Positions 47,246 to 57,230 of a stretch of DNA of 64,000 bases are shown here, in pieces. Under the pieces are notes generated by a model. It was not told the origin of the DNA and did not search any database. It worked only from the letters and a program-made list of their open reading frames with translations. This DNA comes from Hyphomicrobiales bacterium (GTDB taxonomy: Bacteria > Pseudomonadota > Alphaproteobacteria > Rhizobiales > Aestuariivirgaceae), in assembly GCA_016185245.1 (NCBI GenBank), contig JACPNZ010000003.1:1-64000 (forward strand), given 5' to 3'. Position 1 is the stretch's first letter; each line of letters begins with the position of its first letter. The position numbers and the translations under genes were made by a program.

Positions 47246-48850
47246 TCAGGCAAACCACCAGCGTTCGGCGATCTTCATGCCGTCCATCGGCCAGTTGGCG
47301 GCGGTGTCGCCGTGGGCCAGGGTATTGGCATGGGCGTCGACGAAGGAATTGAACACGATGTTAACCAGGCCGCCGTCGTCGTGCAGGAGCTGCTGCATCT
47401 CGGCATACATGGCGGCGCGCTTGGCGTCGTCGGTCTCGGTACGGGCGGCGATCAGGAGCTCGTTGAAGCGCGGGTTCTTCCAACGGGTGTCGTTCCAGGC
47501 GGCATCGGCGGCAAAACCGGTGGTGAACATCCAGTCGGCGCTGGGGCGGCCCGACCAGTAGGAAGCGACGAACGGCTTCTTCAGCCAGACATTGTCCCAA
47601 TACGAATCTTCCGGCTCGCGGATAACATTGATGTCGATATTACAGGCCTTGGCGGAAGCCTGCCACAGGAGGGCCGCATCGGTGGCGCCGGTCCAGGCGG
47701 TTTCGGCCACTGACAAGTCGACCTTGAGGCTGTCGAGACCGGCCTTCTTCAGCAGGCTCTTGGCCATCTCCGGATTGTAGACATGCTTGGGCTCGGGATC
47801 GATGGCGAACTTGACCGCCGGCGCAAGTGTGTTGTCGTTGCCTACGGTGCCATGGCCGAGGAAGACCTTTTCCAGGATTTCCACGCGGTTCACCGAGTAC
47901 TTTAAAGCGTTGCGAACATCCTGGTTGTCGAAGGGCTTGGCGGTGACGTCCATGACATAGATGTCCTGGGCGTAGCCGGTCTTCTCGAAGATCACCAGAT
48001 TGGGATTCTGCTTGAGCAGGTCGAGGGTCTTGAGATCGGCGGCCTGCATGTAGTCGGTTTCGCCGGAATTCAGCGCATTGGTGCGGGCGGTGGTATCTTT
48101 GATCGACAGACATTCGACGCGGTCGAACCACGCCTTGCCGGTCTTGTAGTAGTTGGGATTGCGGTTGAGCGTCACCCTCACGCCCGGCTCGAATTTCTCC
48201 AGCACATAGGGACCGGTGCGGATGCCCGACGACCAGTCGGCGCTGCCGTCGGCATTGGCCGGCATGATCGGCATGTGGTAGTCGGAGGCGATGTACGAAA
48301 AATCGGCATTGCCGCCGGTGAGCGTGATCACCACCGTATACTTGCCGTCGGCCTTGATCGATTCCATCGCCTTGAGCAGCGCCTTGGCGGCGGACTTGGT
48401 GTCCTTCACCGTGTGATGCAGGTAGGAGGCGACGACGTCGTTGGCGGTCACCTCCTTGCCATTGTGGAAGGTCGAACCCTTCCTCAGCTTGAACACCCAC
48501 TTCTTGGCGCCGTCGGAGGGCTCGAAGCTCTCGGCGAGATCGGGCACGGCGTTGCCGGCGGGATCGAGCTCGGTCAGGCTGTTGGAGGCGGTGCCCCACA
48601 GCGCCGTGCCCATGAACTGGTCATAGTAGAGGCCGGGATCGAGGGAGTCGGTGGTCGCCCCCTGGGACAGGCCGAGGCGCAGGGTTCCGCCCTTCTTGGG
48701 CGCGGCCCGGACGGCGCGGCTGAACAGTGTGTCGGCGGCGGCCAGTGTCAGGCCCGAAGCCAGGGCCAGCCGGGTGAAATCGCGGCGCGATAGCCTGCCC
48801 CGTCCGGCCAGGCTGGCGGCCTGGCGCAATTTGTTGTCGATGTCGTCCAT
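47246..48850 (-). CDS. ABC transporter substrate-binding protein, family 5 (DppA/OppA-like), Tat-exported
   Basis: 534 residues from ATG 48850, with GGAGG upstream; the longer open frame is not supported. The N-terminus has a twin-arginine motif (RLSRRDFTRLALASGLTLAAADTLFSRA), then AAPKKGGTLRLGLSQGATTDSLDP, the usual start of SBP_bac_5 proteins for peptides, opines or other solutes. No permease or ATPase gene is adjacent, so the partner transporter is elsewhere. It is a close paralogue of the next gene upstream. Confidence 0.87.
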   Translation of the reverse strand: MDDIDNKLRQAASLAGRGRLSRRDFTRLALASGLTLAAADTLFSRAVRAAPKKGGTLRLGLSQGATTDSLDPGLYYDQFMGTALWGTASNSLTELDPAGNAVPDLAESFEPSDGAKKWVFKLRKGSTFHNGKEVTANDVVASYLHHTVKDTKSAAKALLKAMESIKADGKYTVVITLTGGNADFSYIASDYHMPIMPANADGSADWSSGIRTGPYVLEKFEPGVRVTLNRNPNYYKTGKAWFDRVECLSIKDTTARTNALNSGETDYMQAADLKTLDLLKQNPNLVIFEKTGYAQDIYVMDVTAKPFDNQDVRNALKYSVNRVEILEKVFLGHGTVGNDNTLAPAVKFAIDPEPKHVYNPEMAKSLLKKAGLDSLKVDLSVAETAWTGATDAALLWQASAKACNIDINVIREPEDSYWDNVWLKKPFVASYWSGRPSADWMFTTGFAADAAWNDTRWKNPRFNELLIAARTETDDAKRAAMYAEMQQLLHDDGGLVNIVFNSFVDAHANTLAHGDTAANWPMDGMKIAERWWFA

Positions 48851-49025
48851 TGTTCCGTCCTCCAGGGAAGCGCCGCACGATACACCCCGCCGTACCGGGC
48901 AACGCTGTTCATTATTTTGGTGGGAATGGTGAATGCCGTTCACACTCCCGGACGCGACACTCGGACGTGCCCCCTCTCCAAAAGGCATGGCCGCGGCGGT
49001 TTTCCATCCGGCAGAATCACATGAC

Positions 49026-49057
49026 AAAACGGCCCCGTCAATCGCTTGACGAGGCCG
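49026..49057 (-). terminator. Rho-independent terminator after the upstream binding-protein gene
   Basis: On the minus strand CGGCCTCGTCAAG pairs with the later part of the inverted GACGGGGCCG (two mismatches), followed by TTTTGTC. It lies 34-65 bases after the stop of the 49091-50695 gene and separates it from its paralogue. Confidence 0.75.
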
Positions 49058-49090
49058 AAGAACCGGAAATTTAGCAATTCTGGCGTTACG

Positions 49091-50695
49091 CTACGCCATC
49101 CACCAGCGCTCGAAGATATAGCCGCCATCATCGTCGAAATTGCTGTTGAGGTCTCCGTGGGCCACCCGCTTCGAGTTAGCCGAGACGAAATTGTTGAACA
49201 TCAACACGATCACGCCGCCGTCGTCGTGCAGGATCTGCTGCATTTCGGCATACATGGCGGCGCGCTTGGTCTCATCGGTCTCCGAGCGGGCGGCAACCAG
49301 CAGCTCGTTGAAGCGCGGGTTCTTCCAAGAGGTGTCGTTCCAGGCGGCGTCGGCCGCGTAGGCGGTTGTCATCATCCAGTCGACGGTTGGGCGGCCGCCC
49401 CAATAGGACATGCTCCAGGGTTTCTTCATCCAGACATTATCCCAATAGCTGTCGTCAGGCTCGCGGATCACATTGATGTCGATACCAGCCGCCTTGGCCT
49501 GGGCCTGCATCAGCAGGGCAGCATCCACGGCGCCGGAGAAGGCGGCATTGGATGTCGAAAAATCGACCTTCAGGCCTTCCATACCGGCCTTCTTCAGGTG
49601 GAATTTCGCCTTTTCCGGATCGTAGGAATAAACGGGCTGGGGATTGGTGGCGAATTTGATCGACGGCGCGATCGGATTGTCGTTGCCGGGGGTGCCGTAG
49701 CCGAGGAGTATCTTGTCGACGAGTTCCTTGCGGTCGATCGCCCACTTGAGCGCCAGCCTGACATGGACATCGTCGAATGGCTTCTGGGTCACGTTCATTG
49801 GCGCCACATAGTGGCCGAAACCGGTCACATTGACGATCTCGATCTCGGGGTTTTGTTTGAGCATATCAATGGTCTTGAGATCGGCCCGGTTGATGTAGTG
49901 CACTTCGCCCGACAGCAGGGCGTTGGTGCGGGCGGCCGTGTCGACGATGGAAAGTATCTCGACGGAGTCGAACCAGGCGGAATCCGGCTTGAGATAGTTG
50001 GGATTGCGTTTGGCCGTGACCCTGATGCCTGGCTCGTAATTCTCAAGGATGTAGGGGCCGGCGCTGATGCCCTTCTCCCACTCGATGCCGCCGCCATCCT
50101 TGGCCGGATAGATCGGCAGATGATAATCGGATGTCACATAGGGGAAGTCGGCCGAGCCGCTGTTCAGCGTGAACACCACGGTTTCCGGCCCGTCCGCCTT
50201 TATGTCCTTGACGATGGCCAGTACCGACTTGACGGCCGACTTGGATTTTTCGCCGCGGTGATAGTTGTAGGTCTCGACCACGTCCTGCGCCGTCACCGTC
50301 TTGCCATTGTGGAAGGTCAGCCCTTTGCGAAGCTTGAACACCCACTTGGAGGCACCGTCTGACGGCTCGATCGATTCCGCCAGATGAGGCACTATCGCCG
50401 TCTTCTGGTCGATCTGGGTCAGCTGCGCGCCGAATATTCCGACCGACATGTCGAACTGCAAGCCGTTTGTCCAGGTCGAAGGATCGAGCGTATCGGTTGT
50501 CGCTCCATGGCCGACGCCGATCTTGAACGTTCCGCCCTTCTTGGGCGCGGCGCGGGCGGCGGTGGCAAACAAGGTGTTGGCGGCGGCGATGGTGACGCCG
50601 GAGGCAACGGCAAACTGCATGAAGTCGCGGCGCGACAGCTTGCCGAGGCTCACTGCCTTCTGCGCCTGCTTCAGTTTCATGTCGAACTCGGTCAT
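49091..50695 (-). CDS. ABC transporter substrate-binding protein, family 5, Tat-exported (paralogue)
   Basis: 534 residues from ATG 50695 behind GGAGA. Tat signal KLSRRDFMQFAVASGVTIAAANTLFATAARA, then AAPKKGGTFKIGVGHGATTDTLDP. It aligns along its whole length with the neighbouring 47246-48850 protein: same length, same TVVFTL/TVVITL, NPNY and DDSYWDNVWLKKP-type blocks. It is therefore a tandem duplication with divergence. Ligand unknown. A terminator separates the two, so they are expressed independently. Confidence 0.87.
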   Translation of the reverse strand: MTEFDMKLKQAQKAVSLGKLSRRDFMQFAVASGVTIAAANTLFATAARAAPKKGGTFKIGVGHGATTDTLDPSTWTNGLQFDMSVGIFGAQLTQIDQKTAIVPHLAESIEPSDGASKWVFKLRKGLTFHNGKTVTAQDVVETYNYHRGEKSKSAVKSVLAIVKDIKADGPETVVFTLNSGSADFPYVTSDYHLPIYPAKDGGGIEWEKGISAGPYILENYEPGIRVTAKRNPNYLKPDSAWFDSVEILSIVDTAARTNALLSGEVHYINRADLKTIDMLKQNPEIEIVNVTGFGHYVAPMNVTQKPFDDVHVRLALKWAIDRKELVDKILLGYGTPGNDNPIAPSIKFATNPQPVYSYDPEKAKFHLKKAGMEGLKVDFSTSNAAFSGAVDAALLMQAQAKAAGIDINVIREPDDSYWDNVWMKKPWSMSYWGGRPTVDWMMTTAYAADAAWNDTSWKNPRFNELLVAARSETDETKRAAMYAEMQQILHDDGGVIVLMFNNFVSANSKRVAHGDLNSNFDDDGGYIFERWWMA

Positions 50696-50979
50696 GGGCT
50701 TCTCTCCTTGACTGACCAAAGCGGTGTTTGGTTCTGGGACTGTCTTCGATGCTGCAGCGCAACCGGCGTGGCGATCCCTGTGCCAGGCCCGATGTTCCAG
50801 CCGTCTCCACGGTTATTGTTCTTGCGGATGGCCGGGATGCCATTCGTGACAGCAAAACTGTCACGCCATCCGATCCCGGTCAATGCGGGGATCGGTGAAA
50901 TTCGGAAATTTGAGGTGAAGATTGCTCATGCCTGCGATCCATTACAGATCGATCGCGACACATGGGCCAATAACCCTAT

Positions 50980-51918
50980 CTACGCTGCGTCGAAACCTGC
51001 CGGATCGAAACGGTAGACAGTCGAGCAGAACTCGCAGGTGACGGTGATGGTGCCGTCGGTCACCATGTCGGCCCGGTCCTCCGCCGGGAAGCGCCGCAGC
51101 ATGGCGTCGATGGTGGCGGTCGAGCAGGTGCAATGGCGGGCCAGAGGCGTCGCTGGGTAAACCGTTACCCCGTCTTCGTGATAGAGCCGGTACAAGAGCT
51201 GCTCGGGCGAAACCGTCGGATCGAGCATCTCATGGACTTCGACGGTGTCGAGCAGGAGCCGCGCCCTGACCCAGTCGTCGTGCTCGGCGGGTTGCTCGAC
51301 AGCGCCGGGCGGAGCGTTCCCTGGCGTCAGCGGCAAGGGACTTGACCCGCCCTCGCGCGGCAGGTGCTGCACCATGATGGCGCCGACCCGCCAGCTCTCG
51401 GCCGCCGAACCGCGGGTGATCAGTGGCCCCGCCGCCAGGCGGAGCCTGGTCGGTATCTGTTCGGACTGGGCGAAATAGGCGTGCGCGGCCGCCGCCAGAT
51501 CGCTGCCGTCGAGCGGCACGATGCCCTGGTAGCGCTCCATGTCTGGCCCCTGGTCGACGGTCATGGCGAGGTAGCCCTTGCCCAACAGGTCGGCCTGCCG
51601 CGGCGCCGGGCCTAGGGCATTCAACCGGGCACGGTCGAAGCGGGCATAGCCGCGCACCCCGCCGGGGCCGGCGAAGTCCGCCACCAGCATGTCGACGGGC
51701 CCGTCGGTCTTGGTCTGCAGGATGAACTTGCCGGCGAACTTGAGGCTGGCGCCCAGCATGGCGGTCAACGCCACGGCCTCCGCCAAAAGCGCCGAGACCG
51801 GCGGCGGATAGTCGTGCCGGTGCAGGATGTCGTCGACCACGGCACCTAGCCGCACCAGGCGGCCGCGCACGCCTAAGGGCTTCACCGCGAAAGCCAGCAT
51901 CAGGTCGTCGTCGGCCAT
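50980..51918 (-). CDS. hslO: Redox-regulated chaperone Hsp33
   Basis: 312 residues from ATG 51918; an in-frame ATG at 51936 is possible. The C-terminal zinc-binding redox switch is present as HCTCSTATI and CEFCSTVYRF (C-x-C ... C-x-x-C). The N-terminal domain has TKTDGPVDMLVADFAGPGGVRGYAR. On oxidation the zinc is released and the chaperone is activated. The start is ten bases downstream of the argF stop on the same strand; argD-argF-hslO is an arrangement common in Hyphomicrobiales. Confidence 0.92.
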   Translation of the reverse strand: MADDDLMLAFAVKPLGVRGRLVRLGAVVDDILHRHDYPPPVSALLAEAVALTAMLGASLKFAGKFILQTKTDGPVDMLVADFAGPGGVRGYARFDRARLNALGPAPRQADLLGKGYLAMTVDQGPDMERYQGIVPLDGSDLAAAAHAYFAQSEQIPTRLRLAAGPLITRGSAAESWRVGAIMVQHLPREGGSSPLPLTPGNAPPGAVEQPAEHDDWVRARLLLDTVEVHEMLDPTVSPEQLLYRLYHEDGVTVYPATPLARHCTCSTATIDAMLRRFPAEDRADMVTDGTITVTCEFCSTVYRFDPAGFDAA

Positions 51919-51928
51919 GACCGCCGCC

Positions 51929-52867
51929 TCAGCCATCGGCCGCCAGGCAGTGGAGCAGAATGCCCTTCTGGGCATGGAGCCGGTTCTCGGCCTCGTCGAA
52001 GACCAGCGAATTGGGCCCATCGATCACTTCCGCCGTCACCTCCTCGCCGCGGTGCGCCGGCAGGCAGTGCATGAACTTTGCCCCGGGCCCGGCCATATTC
52101 ATCAGCCGCCGGTTGACCTGATAGGGCTTCAGAATGTTGTGGCGGCTCGCCGCATCGCTATCGTGCATGGAGACCCAGGCGTCGGTGATGACGCAATGGG
52201 CCCCGGCAACGGCCGCCTCGGGGTCTTCGCCGACGGTCACTTGGGCGCGCTCCGCCTTGGCCCAGGCAAGCAATGCCGGATCGGGCATGAGCGAAGCCGG
52301 ACAGCCGAGCCTCAACCTGCCGCCCAGCCGTGCCACCGCCTGAATCCACGAGGCCGCGACATTGTTGCCATCGCCCACCCAGGCGACCGTCAGATCGCCA
52401 AGCGGCCCCACATGTTCTTCCAGGGTCATCACGTCGGCCATCACCTGGCAAGGGTGTGACCGGTCGGTCAGCCCGTTGATCACCGGCACGCCGGCGGCGG
52501 CGGCGAGCTCCGTCAGATTTGAGTGCTTCGCCGCCCGGATCATGATGGCGTCGACATAGCGCGACAGAACGCGCGCCGTATCGGCCACGGTCTCGCCGCG
52601 GCCCAACTGCATGTCGGTGGCCGAGATCATCAGCACCTCGCCGCCGAGCTGGCGCATCGCCACCTCGAAGGAAACCCTAGTGCGGGTCGAGGGACGCTCG
52701 AAGATCATGGCAAGGATGCGGCCTTTCAGCGGTTCGTTCCTGTCGCGTTGGCCCCTGGGTGCGCCGGCGCGGGTCCTCTTCATGGCGCGCGAGGCGGCGA
52801 GAATGGCTTGCAGCTCGGCTCGATCGAAATCGGCGATATCGAGAAAGTGCCGGGGCTCTCCCGCCAT
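51929..52867 (-). CDS. argF: Ornithine carbamoyltransferase
   Basis: 312 residues from ATG 52867, overlapping the argD stop (ATGA-type). The carbamoyl-phosphate site [13 protein letters not shown], the [11 protein letters not shown] block and the ornithine-binding [13 protein letters not shown] motif are intact. It forms citrulline from ornithine and carbamoyl phosphate. The open frame continues upstream inside argD, but that part is not homologous. Confidence 0.95.
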   Translation of the reverse strand: MAGEPRHFLDIADFDRAELQAILAASRAMKRTRAGAPRGQRDRNEPLKGRILAMIFERPSTRTRVSFEVAMRQLGGEVLMISATDMQLGRGETVADTARVLSRYVDAIMIRAAKHSNLTELAAAAGVPVINGLTDRSHPCQVMADVMTLEEHVGPLGDLTVAWVGDGNNVAASWIQAVARLGGRLRLGCPASLMPDPALLAWAKAERAQVTVGEDPEAAVAGAHCVITDAWVSMHDSDAASRHNILKPYQVNRRLMNMAGPGAKFMHCLPAHRGEEVTAEVIDGPNSLVFDEAENRLHAQKGILLHCLAADG

Positions 52868-54057
52868 CACCGGCTCCGGGCGGATTTCGCCTCGATTTCC
52901 CTGCAGGCCCGGTCGAGACGCGCCATGGCGTCGGCGATGTCGTGATCGGTCACCACCAAGGGCGGCAGCAGGCGCACCACATTGTCGCCCGCCCCGATCA
53001 CCAGAAGATGCTGGTCCATGGCGGCCGCCTGAAACTCGGTATTGGGCACCTTGCATTTGATGCCGATCATCAGGCCGAGGCCACGGATTTCGTCGATCAC
53101 TTGCGGGTGCTCGTCCTTGAGGCCGGCGAGCTTCTGCTTGAGAGTGAGGGCGCGGTCGCGCACGCCTTCGAGAAATCCATCGGCCAGCACCACGTCGAGC
53201 ACGGCATTGCCGACGGCGGTCGCCAGCGGATTGCCGCCGAAGGTCGAGCCGTGGGTGCCTGTGGTCATGCCGGCGGCGGCCTTCTCGGTCGCCAGACATG
53301 CACCCATGGGAAAGCCGCCGCCGAGCCCCTTGGCGATCCCCATGATGTCGGGAGCGGCGCCCGCCCATTCATGGGCGAAGAACTTTCCGGTCCGGCCGAT
53401 GCCGCATTGGACCTCGTCATAGACCAGCAACAGGCCGTGCTCGTCGCAGATGCGGCGCAGCGCCCGCAGGAATTCATTGGGCACCGGGCGGATGCCGCCC
53501 TCGCCCTGCACCGGCTCGATCAGGATGCCAGCGGTCGCCGGGCCGATTGCGTTTCTGACCGCTTCGAGATCGCCGAAGGCCACCTGGTCGAAGCCGTCGG
53601 CCTTGGGGCCGAAGCCTTCGATATATTTCATCTGGCCGCCGGCGGCGATGGTGGCCAATGTCCGGCCATGGAAGGCGCCCTCGAAGGTGATCAGCCGGAA
53701 CTTCTCCGGGTGGCCTGCCGCGGCATGGTATTTGCGCGCCATCTTGATCGAACACTCGAGTGCTTCGGCCCCGGAATTGGTGAAGAACACCGTATCGGCG
53801 AAGCTCGCCTCGATCAGCCGCTTGGCCAGCCGTTCCTGCCCCGGCATCTCATAGAGGTTGGAGGTATGCCAGATCTTCTGGGCTTGGTCGGTTAAGGCCT
53901 TCACCAGATGGGGATGGGCATGGCCGCAGCTCGTCACCGCAACGCCGGCGCCGAAATCCAGGTATTCCCTGCCGTCAGGCGTATAGACGCGTACGCCTTC
54001 GCCCCGCTCGAAGGAGACTTTGGCTCTGGCATAGGTCGGCAGAACGGGGCTGATCAT
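52867..54057 (-). CDS. argD: Acetylornithine aminotransferase
   Basis: 396 residues from ATG 54057. Class III motifs: [17 protein letters not shown] for the PLP phosphate, [21 protein letters not shown] with the PLP Asp, and Schiff-base lysine in [16 protein letters not shown]. Overall it matches ArgD in length. It makes N-acetylornithine from the semialdehyde. Coupled to argF by one-base overlap. Confidence 0.93.
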   Translation of the reverse strand: MISPVLPTYARAKVSFERGEGVRVYTPDGREYLDFGAGVAVTSCGHAHPHLVKALTDQAQKIWHTSNLYEMPGQERLAKRLIEASFADTVFFTNSGAEALECSIKMARKYHAAAGHPEKFRLITFEGAFHGRTLATIAAGGQMKYIEGFGPKADGFDQVAFGDLEAVRNAIGPATAGILIEPVQGEGGIRPVPNEFLRALRRICDEHGLLLVYDEVQCGIGRTGKFFAHEWAGAAPDIMGIAKGLGGGFPMGACLATEKAAAGMTTGTHGSTFGGNPLATAVGNAVLDVVLADGFLEGVRDRALTLKQKLAGLKDEHPQVIDEIRGLGLMIGIKCKVPNTEFQAAAMDQHLLVIGAGDNVVRLLPPLVVTDHDIADAMARLDRACREIEAKSARSR

Positions 54058-54453
54058 GGCTGAGGGCTTCCGGTCGAAATCAAAAAGCGCCGAGCGTCGG
54101 CCCGGCGCCTTGTTCCTGGCAAGACCTATAAGTCCATGATGGCCATGGGTCAATTGGTGCAATCGCGAGCTTTCGCGGGGGTGAGTCAAAAGAGCGCATG
54201 GACCGCTGATTCGGCCTGCTGATAAGGTCACGTTAACCATGGGGCGGGGCGATTAGCTGGGGAAAACGTTACTCCCTACCAGCATGGATTCTTGCAGGTG
54301 AGTCACTGCGTATTGTAGTGTCGCGTCGCTGAGCCTACGAGATTTAGCTCTTCATGGTCAGATCGGATAGGAAACGCCGCAGCCTTCGCTGCGGTGAAGG
54401 ATAAGGAATTTCGCGTGGGCACTGACATGGAAGTGAGCCAGGGAGGGGCAAAG
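54058..54453. promoter_or_regulatory. argD-gcrA divergent control region with four GANTC sites
   Basis: The 396-base gap holds no gene. GANTC occurs at 54183-54187, 54208-54212, 54287-54291 and 54300-54304. This is the CcrM methylation site of alphaproteobacteria; GcrA is known to act at methylated GANTC promoters. Four copies within 122 bases directly upstream of gcrA suggest methylation-coupled or autoregulated expression. Confidence 0.5.
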
Positions 54454-54978
54454 ATGTCCTGGACAGATGAACGGGTGGAACTTCTCAAGAAATTGTGGTC
54501 GGAAGGTCTGAGCGCCAGCCAGATTGCCGCCCGCCTGAGCCAGGGTGTTACCCGCAATGCGGTGATCGGCAAGGTTCACCGCCTCAATCTCTCGGGCCGG
54601 GTCCAGCAGCCGCGCACCGTGGCGCCGCGGGCGCCGCGCAAAGCCCGCGAACCCAGTCATCCCGGCCGCGCCACCGGCCTGCCATCGATGCCGTCGGCCG
54701 GCAATACGGCGCTCAAACCCATGGTCCGGGTCGACATCCGCCCGGTGGCCATCCCCGAGCCGCAACCGGTGCGCCTGCTCGACCTGCCCAAGGGCGGCCG
54801 GGTCACTATCCTGCATCTCTCCGACAAGACCTGCAAATGGCCGATCGGCGATCCGGGCAGCGAGGAATTCTGTTTCTGCGGTCACGGCCCCCGGAACGGT
54901 TCGCCCTATTGTGAATACCATGCCCGGCTTGCCTACCAGCCGCTGCAGGACCGCCGCAACCGCCGGATGGCCTACTGA
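54454..54978 (+). CDS. gcrA: GcrA family cell-cycle regulator
   Basis: 174 residues from ATG 54454 with GGGAGG upstream. MSWTDERVELLKKLWSEGLSASQIAARL and GVTRNAVIGKVHRLNLSGR is the diagnostic N-terminal DNA-binding domain. A proline-rich linker follows, then the C-terminal sigma70-contact domain with CKWPIGDPGSEEFCFCGH and SPYCEYHARLAYQP. It stimulates sigma70 transcription at CcrM-methylated promoters. Its presence places the organism in Alphaproteobacteria. Confidence 0.95.
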   Translation: MSWTDERVELLKKLWSEGLSASQIAARLSQGVTRNAVIGKVHRLNLSGRVQQPRTVAPRAPRKAREPSHPGRATGLPSMPSAGNTALKPMVRVDIRPVAIPEPQPVRLLDLPKGGRVTILHLSDKTCKWPIGDPGSEEFCFCGHGPRNGSPYCEYHARLAYQPLQDRRNRRMAY

Positions 54979-54979
54979 A

Positions 54980-55681
54980 CTAAACCGGCCGGCCGAACCT
55001 CTCGTCGAAGGCATAGCCAATGCCGCGCACGGTGCGGATGGGGTCGGTCTCGCGGCCGCGGGAGAGCGACTTGCGCAGGCGCCCGACATGGACGTCGACG
55101 GTGCGTTCGTCGACATAGATGTCGCGGCCCCACACCGTGTCGAGGAGCTGGGCCCGCGAATAGACGCGGCCGGGATTCTGCATCAGATGCTCGAGCAGCT
55201 TGAACTCGGTGGGCGAGAGTGCCACGTCGCGGGGGCCGCGCATCACCCGCCTCGTACGCCGGTCGAGGGTGAGGTCGCCGGCCCTCAGCGTGTCGGCAAC
55301 CGCATCCGGATTGATCCGGCGCAGGATGGTGCGCACCCGGGCCAGAAGCTCCGGCACCGAAAACGGCTTGACGATGTAATCGTCGGCGCCGGTCGAAAGC
55401 CCACGCACCCGCTCGGCCTCTTCGCTCCGCGCCGTCAGCATGATGATCGGCACGTCGCGGGTCTCGGGCCTGGCCCGGAGCAGGCGGCAGACCTCGATCC
55501 CGGAAATCCCCGGCAGCATCCAGTCAAGCAGGATGAGATCGGGACGCTCCTCGGTCACCATCGGCATGGCCTCCTCGCCCTGGCCTGTGACCCGCACCCG
55601 GTAGCCTTCGGCTTGCAGATTGTAGGTCAGCAGGATCTGCAGGGGGTCTTCGTCTTCGACGACTAAAATCGAGGCGCTCAT
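54980..55681 (-). CDS. phoB: Phosphate regulon response regulator
   Basis: 233 residues. The receiver domain has acidic pocket VVEDED (7-12), phosphorylated D53 in LILLDWM, T83 region MLTARSE and K105 in IVKPFSV. The OmpR-type winged helix (about 135-228) ends TVRGIGYAFDERF. Activated by PhoR, it binds Pho boxes such as the one before pstS. Last gene of the pst-pho unit, overlapping phoU by four bases. Confidence 0.95.
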   Translation of the reverse strand: MSASILVVEDEDPLQILLTYNLQAEGYRVRVTGQGEEAMPMVTEERPDLILLDWMLPGISGIEVCRLLRARPETRDVPIIMLTARSEEAERVRGLSTGADDYIVKPFSVPELLARVRTILRRINPDAVADTLRAGDLTLDRRTRRVMRGPRDVALSPTEFKLLEHLMQNPGRVYSRAQLLDTVWGRDIYVDERTVDVHVGRLRKSLSRGRETDPIRTVRGIGYAFDERFGRPV

Positions 55682-56403
55682 TGGCCCTCCACCTCATGGC
55701 CTGGCTCGATCGGGGTGACGCTGGTCTTATCCTTCTTCGGCCGCTCCTCGGCAATCGCCCGGCCGTTGACCAGGAAATAGATGTTCTCGGCGATGTTGGT
55801 GGCGTGATCGCCGATCCGCTCCAGATTCTTGGCGCCGAACAGGAGATGGGTACATAGCCCGATATTGCGCGGGTCTTCCATCATGTAGGTGAGAAGTTCG
55901 CGGAAGATCGAATTGTACAGGGCATCGAGGTCCTCGTCCGAGCGCCACACCGCGAGCGCCTTTTCGGCGTCGGCCTGGGCATAGGCATCGAGGATGTTCT
56001 TGAGCTCCTCCTGGGCCAAATTGCCCATGCGGCTCAAGCCGCTCAGCAGCTTGCGCGGCAGGGCATCGGAAATCGCCAGAGTGCGCTTGGCGGTGTTCTT
56101 GGCGAGATCGCCGATCCGTTCCAGATCGGAGGCGACGCGGATCGCCACCATGATCTCGCGCAGGTCGCGGGCCATGGGCTGGCGCTTGGCGATGGTCAGG
56201 ATGGCGCGCTCCTCGATCTGCCGTTCGAGGGCGTCGATCCGGGCATCGCCGGCGATCACCTTGTCGGCAAGGGCGGCATCGCGGCCGATCAGTGCCTCCA
56301 TGGCACTGCCGAGTTGCTTCTCGGCCAGCCCGCCCATCTCGGCCAGCATGGTCTTCAGACTGGTCAGTTCCTCGTCATAGGCACGGACGGTATGATCGGA
56401 CAT
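55678..56403 (-). CDS. phoU: Phosphate transport system regulatory protein PhoU
   Basis: 241 residues from ATG 56403. Two three-helix bundles, each with the E/D-x-x-x-D metal-binding pattern of PhoU (LERIGDLAKNTAKRTL at about 97-112 and LERIGDHATNIAENIYFL at about 199-216). It links Pst transporter status to PhoR activity and restrains uptake. It lies 20 bases after pstB. Confidence 0.95.
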   Translation of the reverse strand: MSDHTVRAYDEELTSLKTMLAEMGGLAEKQLGSAMEALIGRDAALADKVIAGDARIDALERQIEERAILTIAKRQPMARDLREIMVAIRVASDLERIGDLAKNTAKRTLAISDALPRKLLSGLSRMGNLAQEELKNILDAYAQADAEKALAVWRSDEDLDALYNSIFRELLTYMMEDPRNIGLCTHLLFGAKNLERIGDHATNIAENIYFLVNGRAIAEERPKKDKTSVTPIEPGHEVEGQ

Positions 56404-56423
56404 TCTCGTCTCCAAAGCCCCGG

Positions 56424-57230
56424 TCAGCCGAAGCGGCCGGTGATGTAGTCCTGGGTGCGCCGATCGCCCGGGCTGGTGAAGATCTCCGTCGTCGGCGCGA
56501 ATTCGATCAGTTCGCCAAGCAGCATGAATGCGGTGTAGTCGGACACGCGGGCCGCCTGCTGCATGTTATGGGTAACGATGGCGAGGGTGTAGGACGCCTT
56601 CAACTCGTCGATCAGTTCCTCGATTTTGGCGGTGGAAATGGGATCGAGCGCCGAGCAAGGCTCGTCGAGCAGGATGACTTCGGGCTTTATCGCCACGGTG
56701 CGGGCGATGCACAGGCGCTGTTGCTGGCCGCCGGACAGGCTCAGGCCGCTGGCATTGAGCTTGTCCTTCACTTCGGCCCACAGGGCAGCAGCGCGCAAGG
56801 CGGTCTCGACCCGGCCGTCGAGTTCCGATCTTGGTAGTCGCTCGTAGAGCTCTATGCCGAAGGCGATGTTGTCGTAAATCGACAACGGAAACGGCGTCGG
56901 CTTCTGGAACACCATGCCGACGCGGGCGCGCAGCAGGTTGACATCGACGCTGCGGTCCAGCACGTTGCCGCCGCCAAGCAGGACTTCGCCCTCCGCCCGC
57001 TGCTTGGGATAGAGTTCGAAGATGCGGTTGAAGACTCGCAGCAGGGTCGATTTCCCGCAGCCGGAAGGGCCGATGATGGCTGTCACCTTGTGCTCGTAGA
57101 GCCGCAAGTCGACACTCTTCAGCGCTTGCGAGTCGCCATAGAAGAAATCGAGCTTGCGGGCGCGCATCTTGACCGGCGGAGCGCTGGCTTCCGAAATGGC
57201 TTCCGGATTGCGGGTAACGGCGTTCATCAT
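56424..57230 (-). CDS. pstB: Phosphate ABC importer ATPase
   Basis: 268 residues from ATG 57230, the first of two adjacent ATGs, overlapping the pstA stop (ATGA). Walker [10 protein letters not shown], phosphate-family [18 protein letters not shown], signature [13 protein letters not shown] and Walker [13 protein letters not shown] are intact. It energises the PstSCAB phosphate importer. Confidence 0.95.
   Translation of the reverse strand: MMNAVTRNPEAISEASAPPVKMRARKLDFFYGDSQALKSVDLRLYEHKVTAIIGPSGCGKSTLLRVFNRIFELYPKQRAEGEVLLGGGNVLDRSVDVNLLRARVGMVFQKPTPFPLSIYDNIAFGIELYERLPRSELDGRVETALRAAALWAEVKDKLNASGLSLSGGQQQRLCIARTVAIKPEVILLDEPCSALDPISTAKIEELIDELKASYTLAIVTHNMQQAARVSDYTAFMLLGELIEFAPTTEIFTSPGDRRTQDYITGRFG

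Noticed and set aside
52868-53368. Upstream continuation of the argF frame
   Set aside because: It is a shifted reading of argD; carbamoyltransferase similarity starts at 52867.
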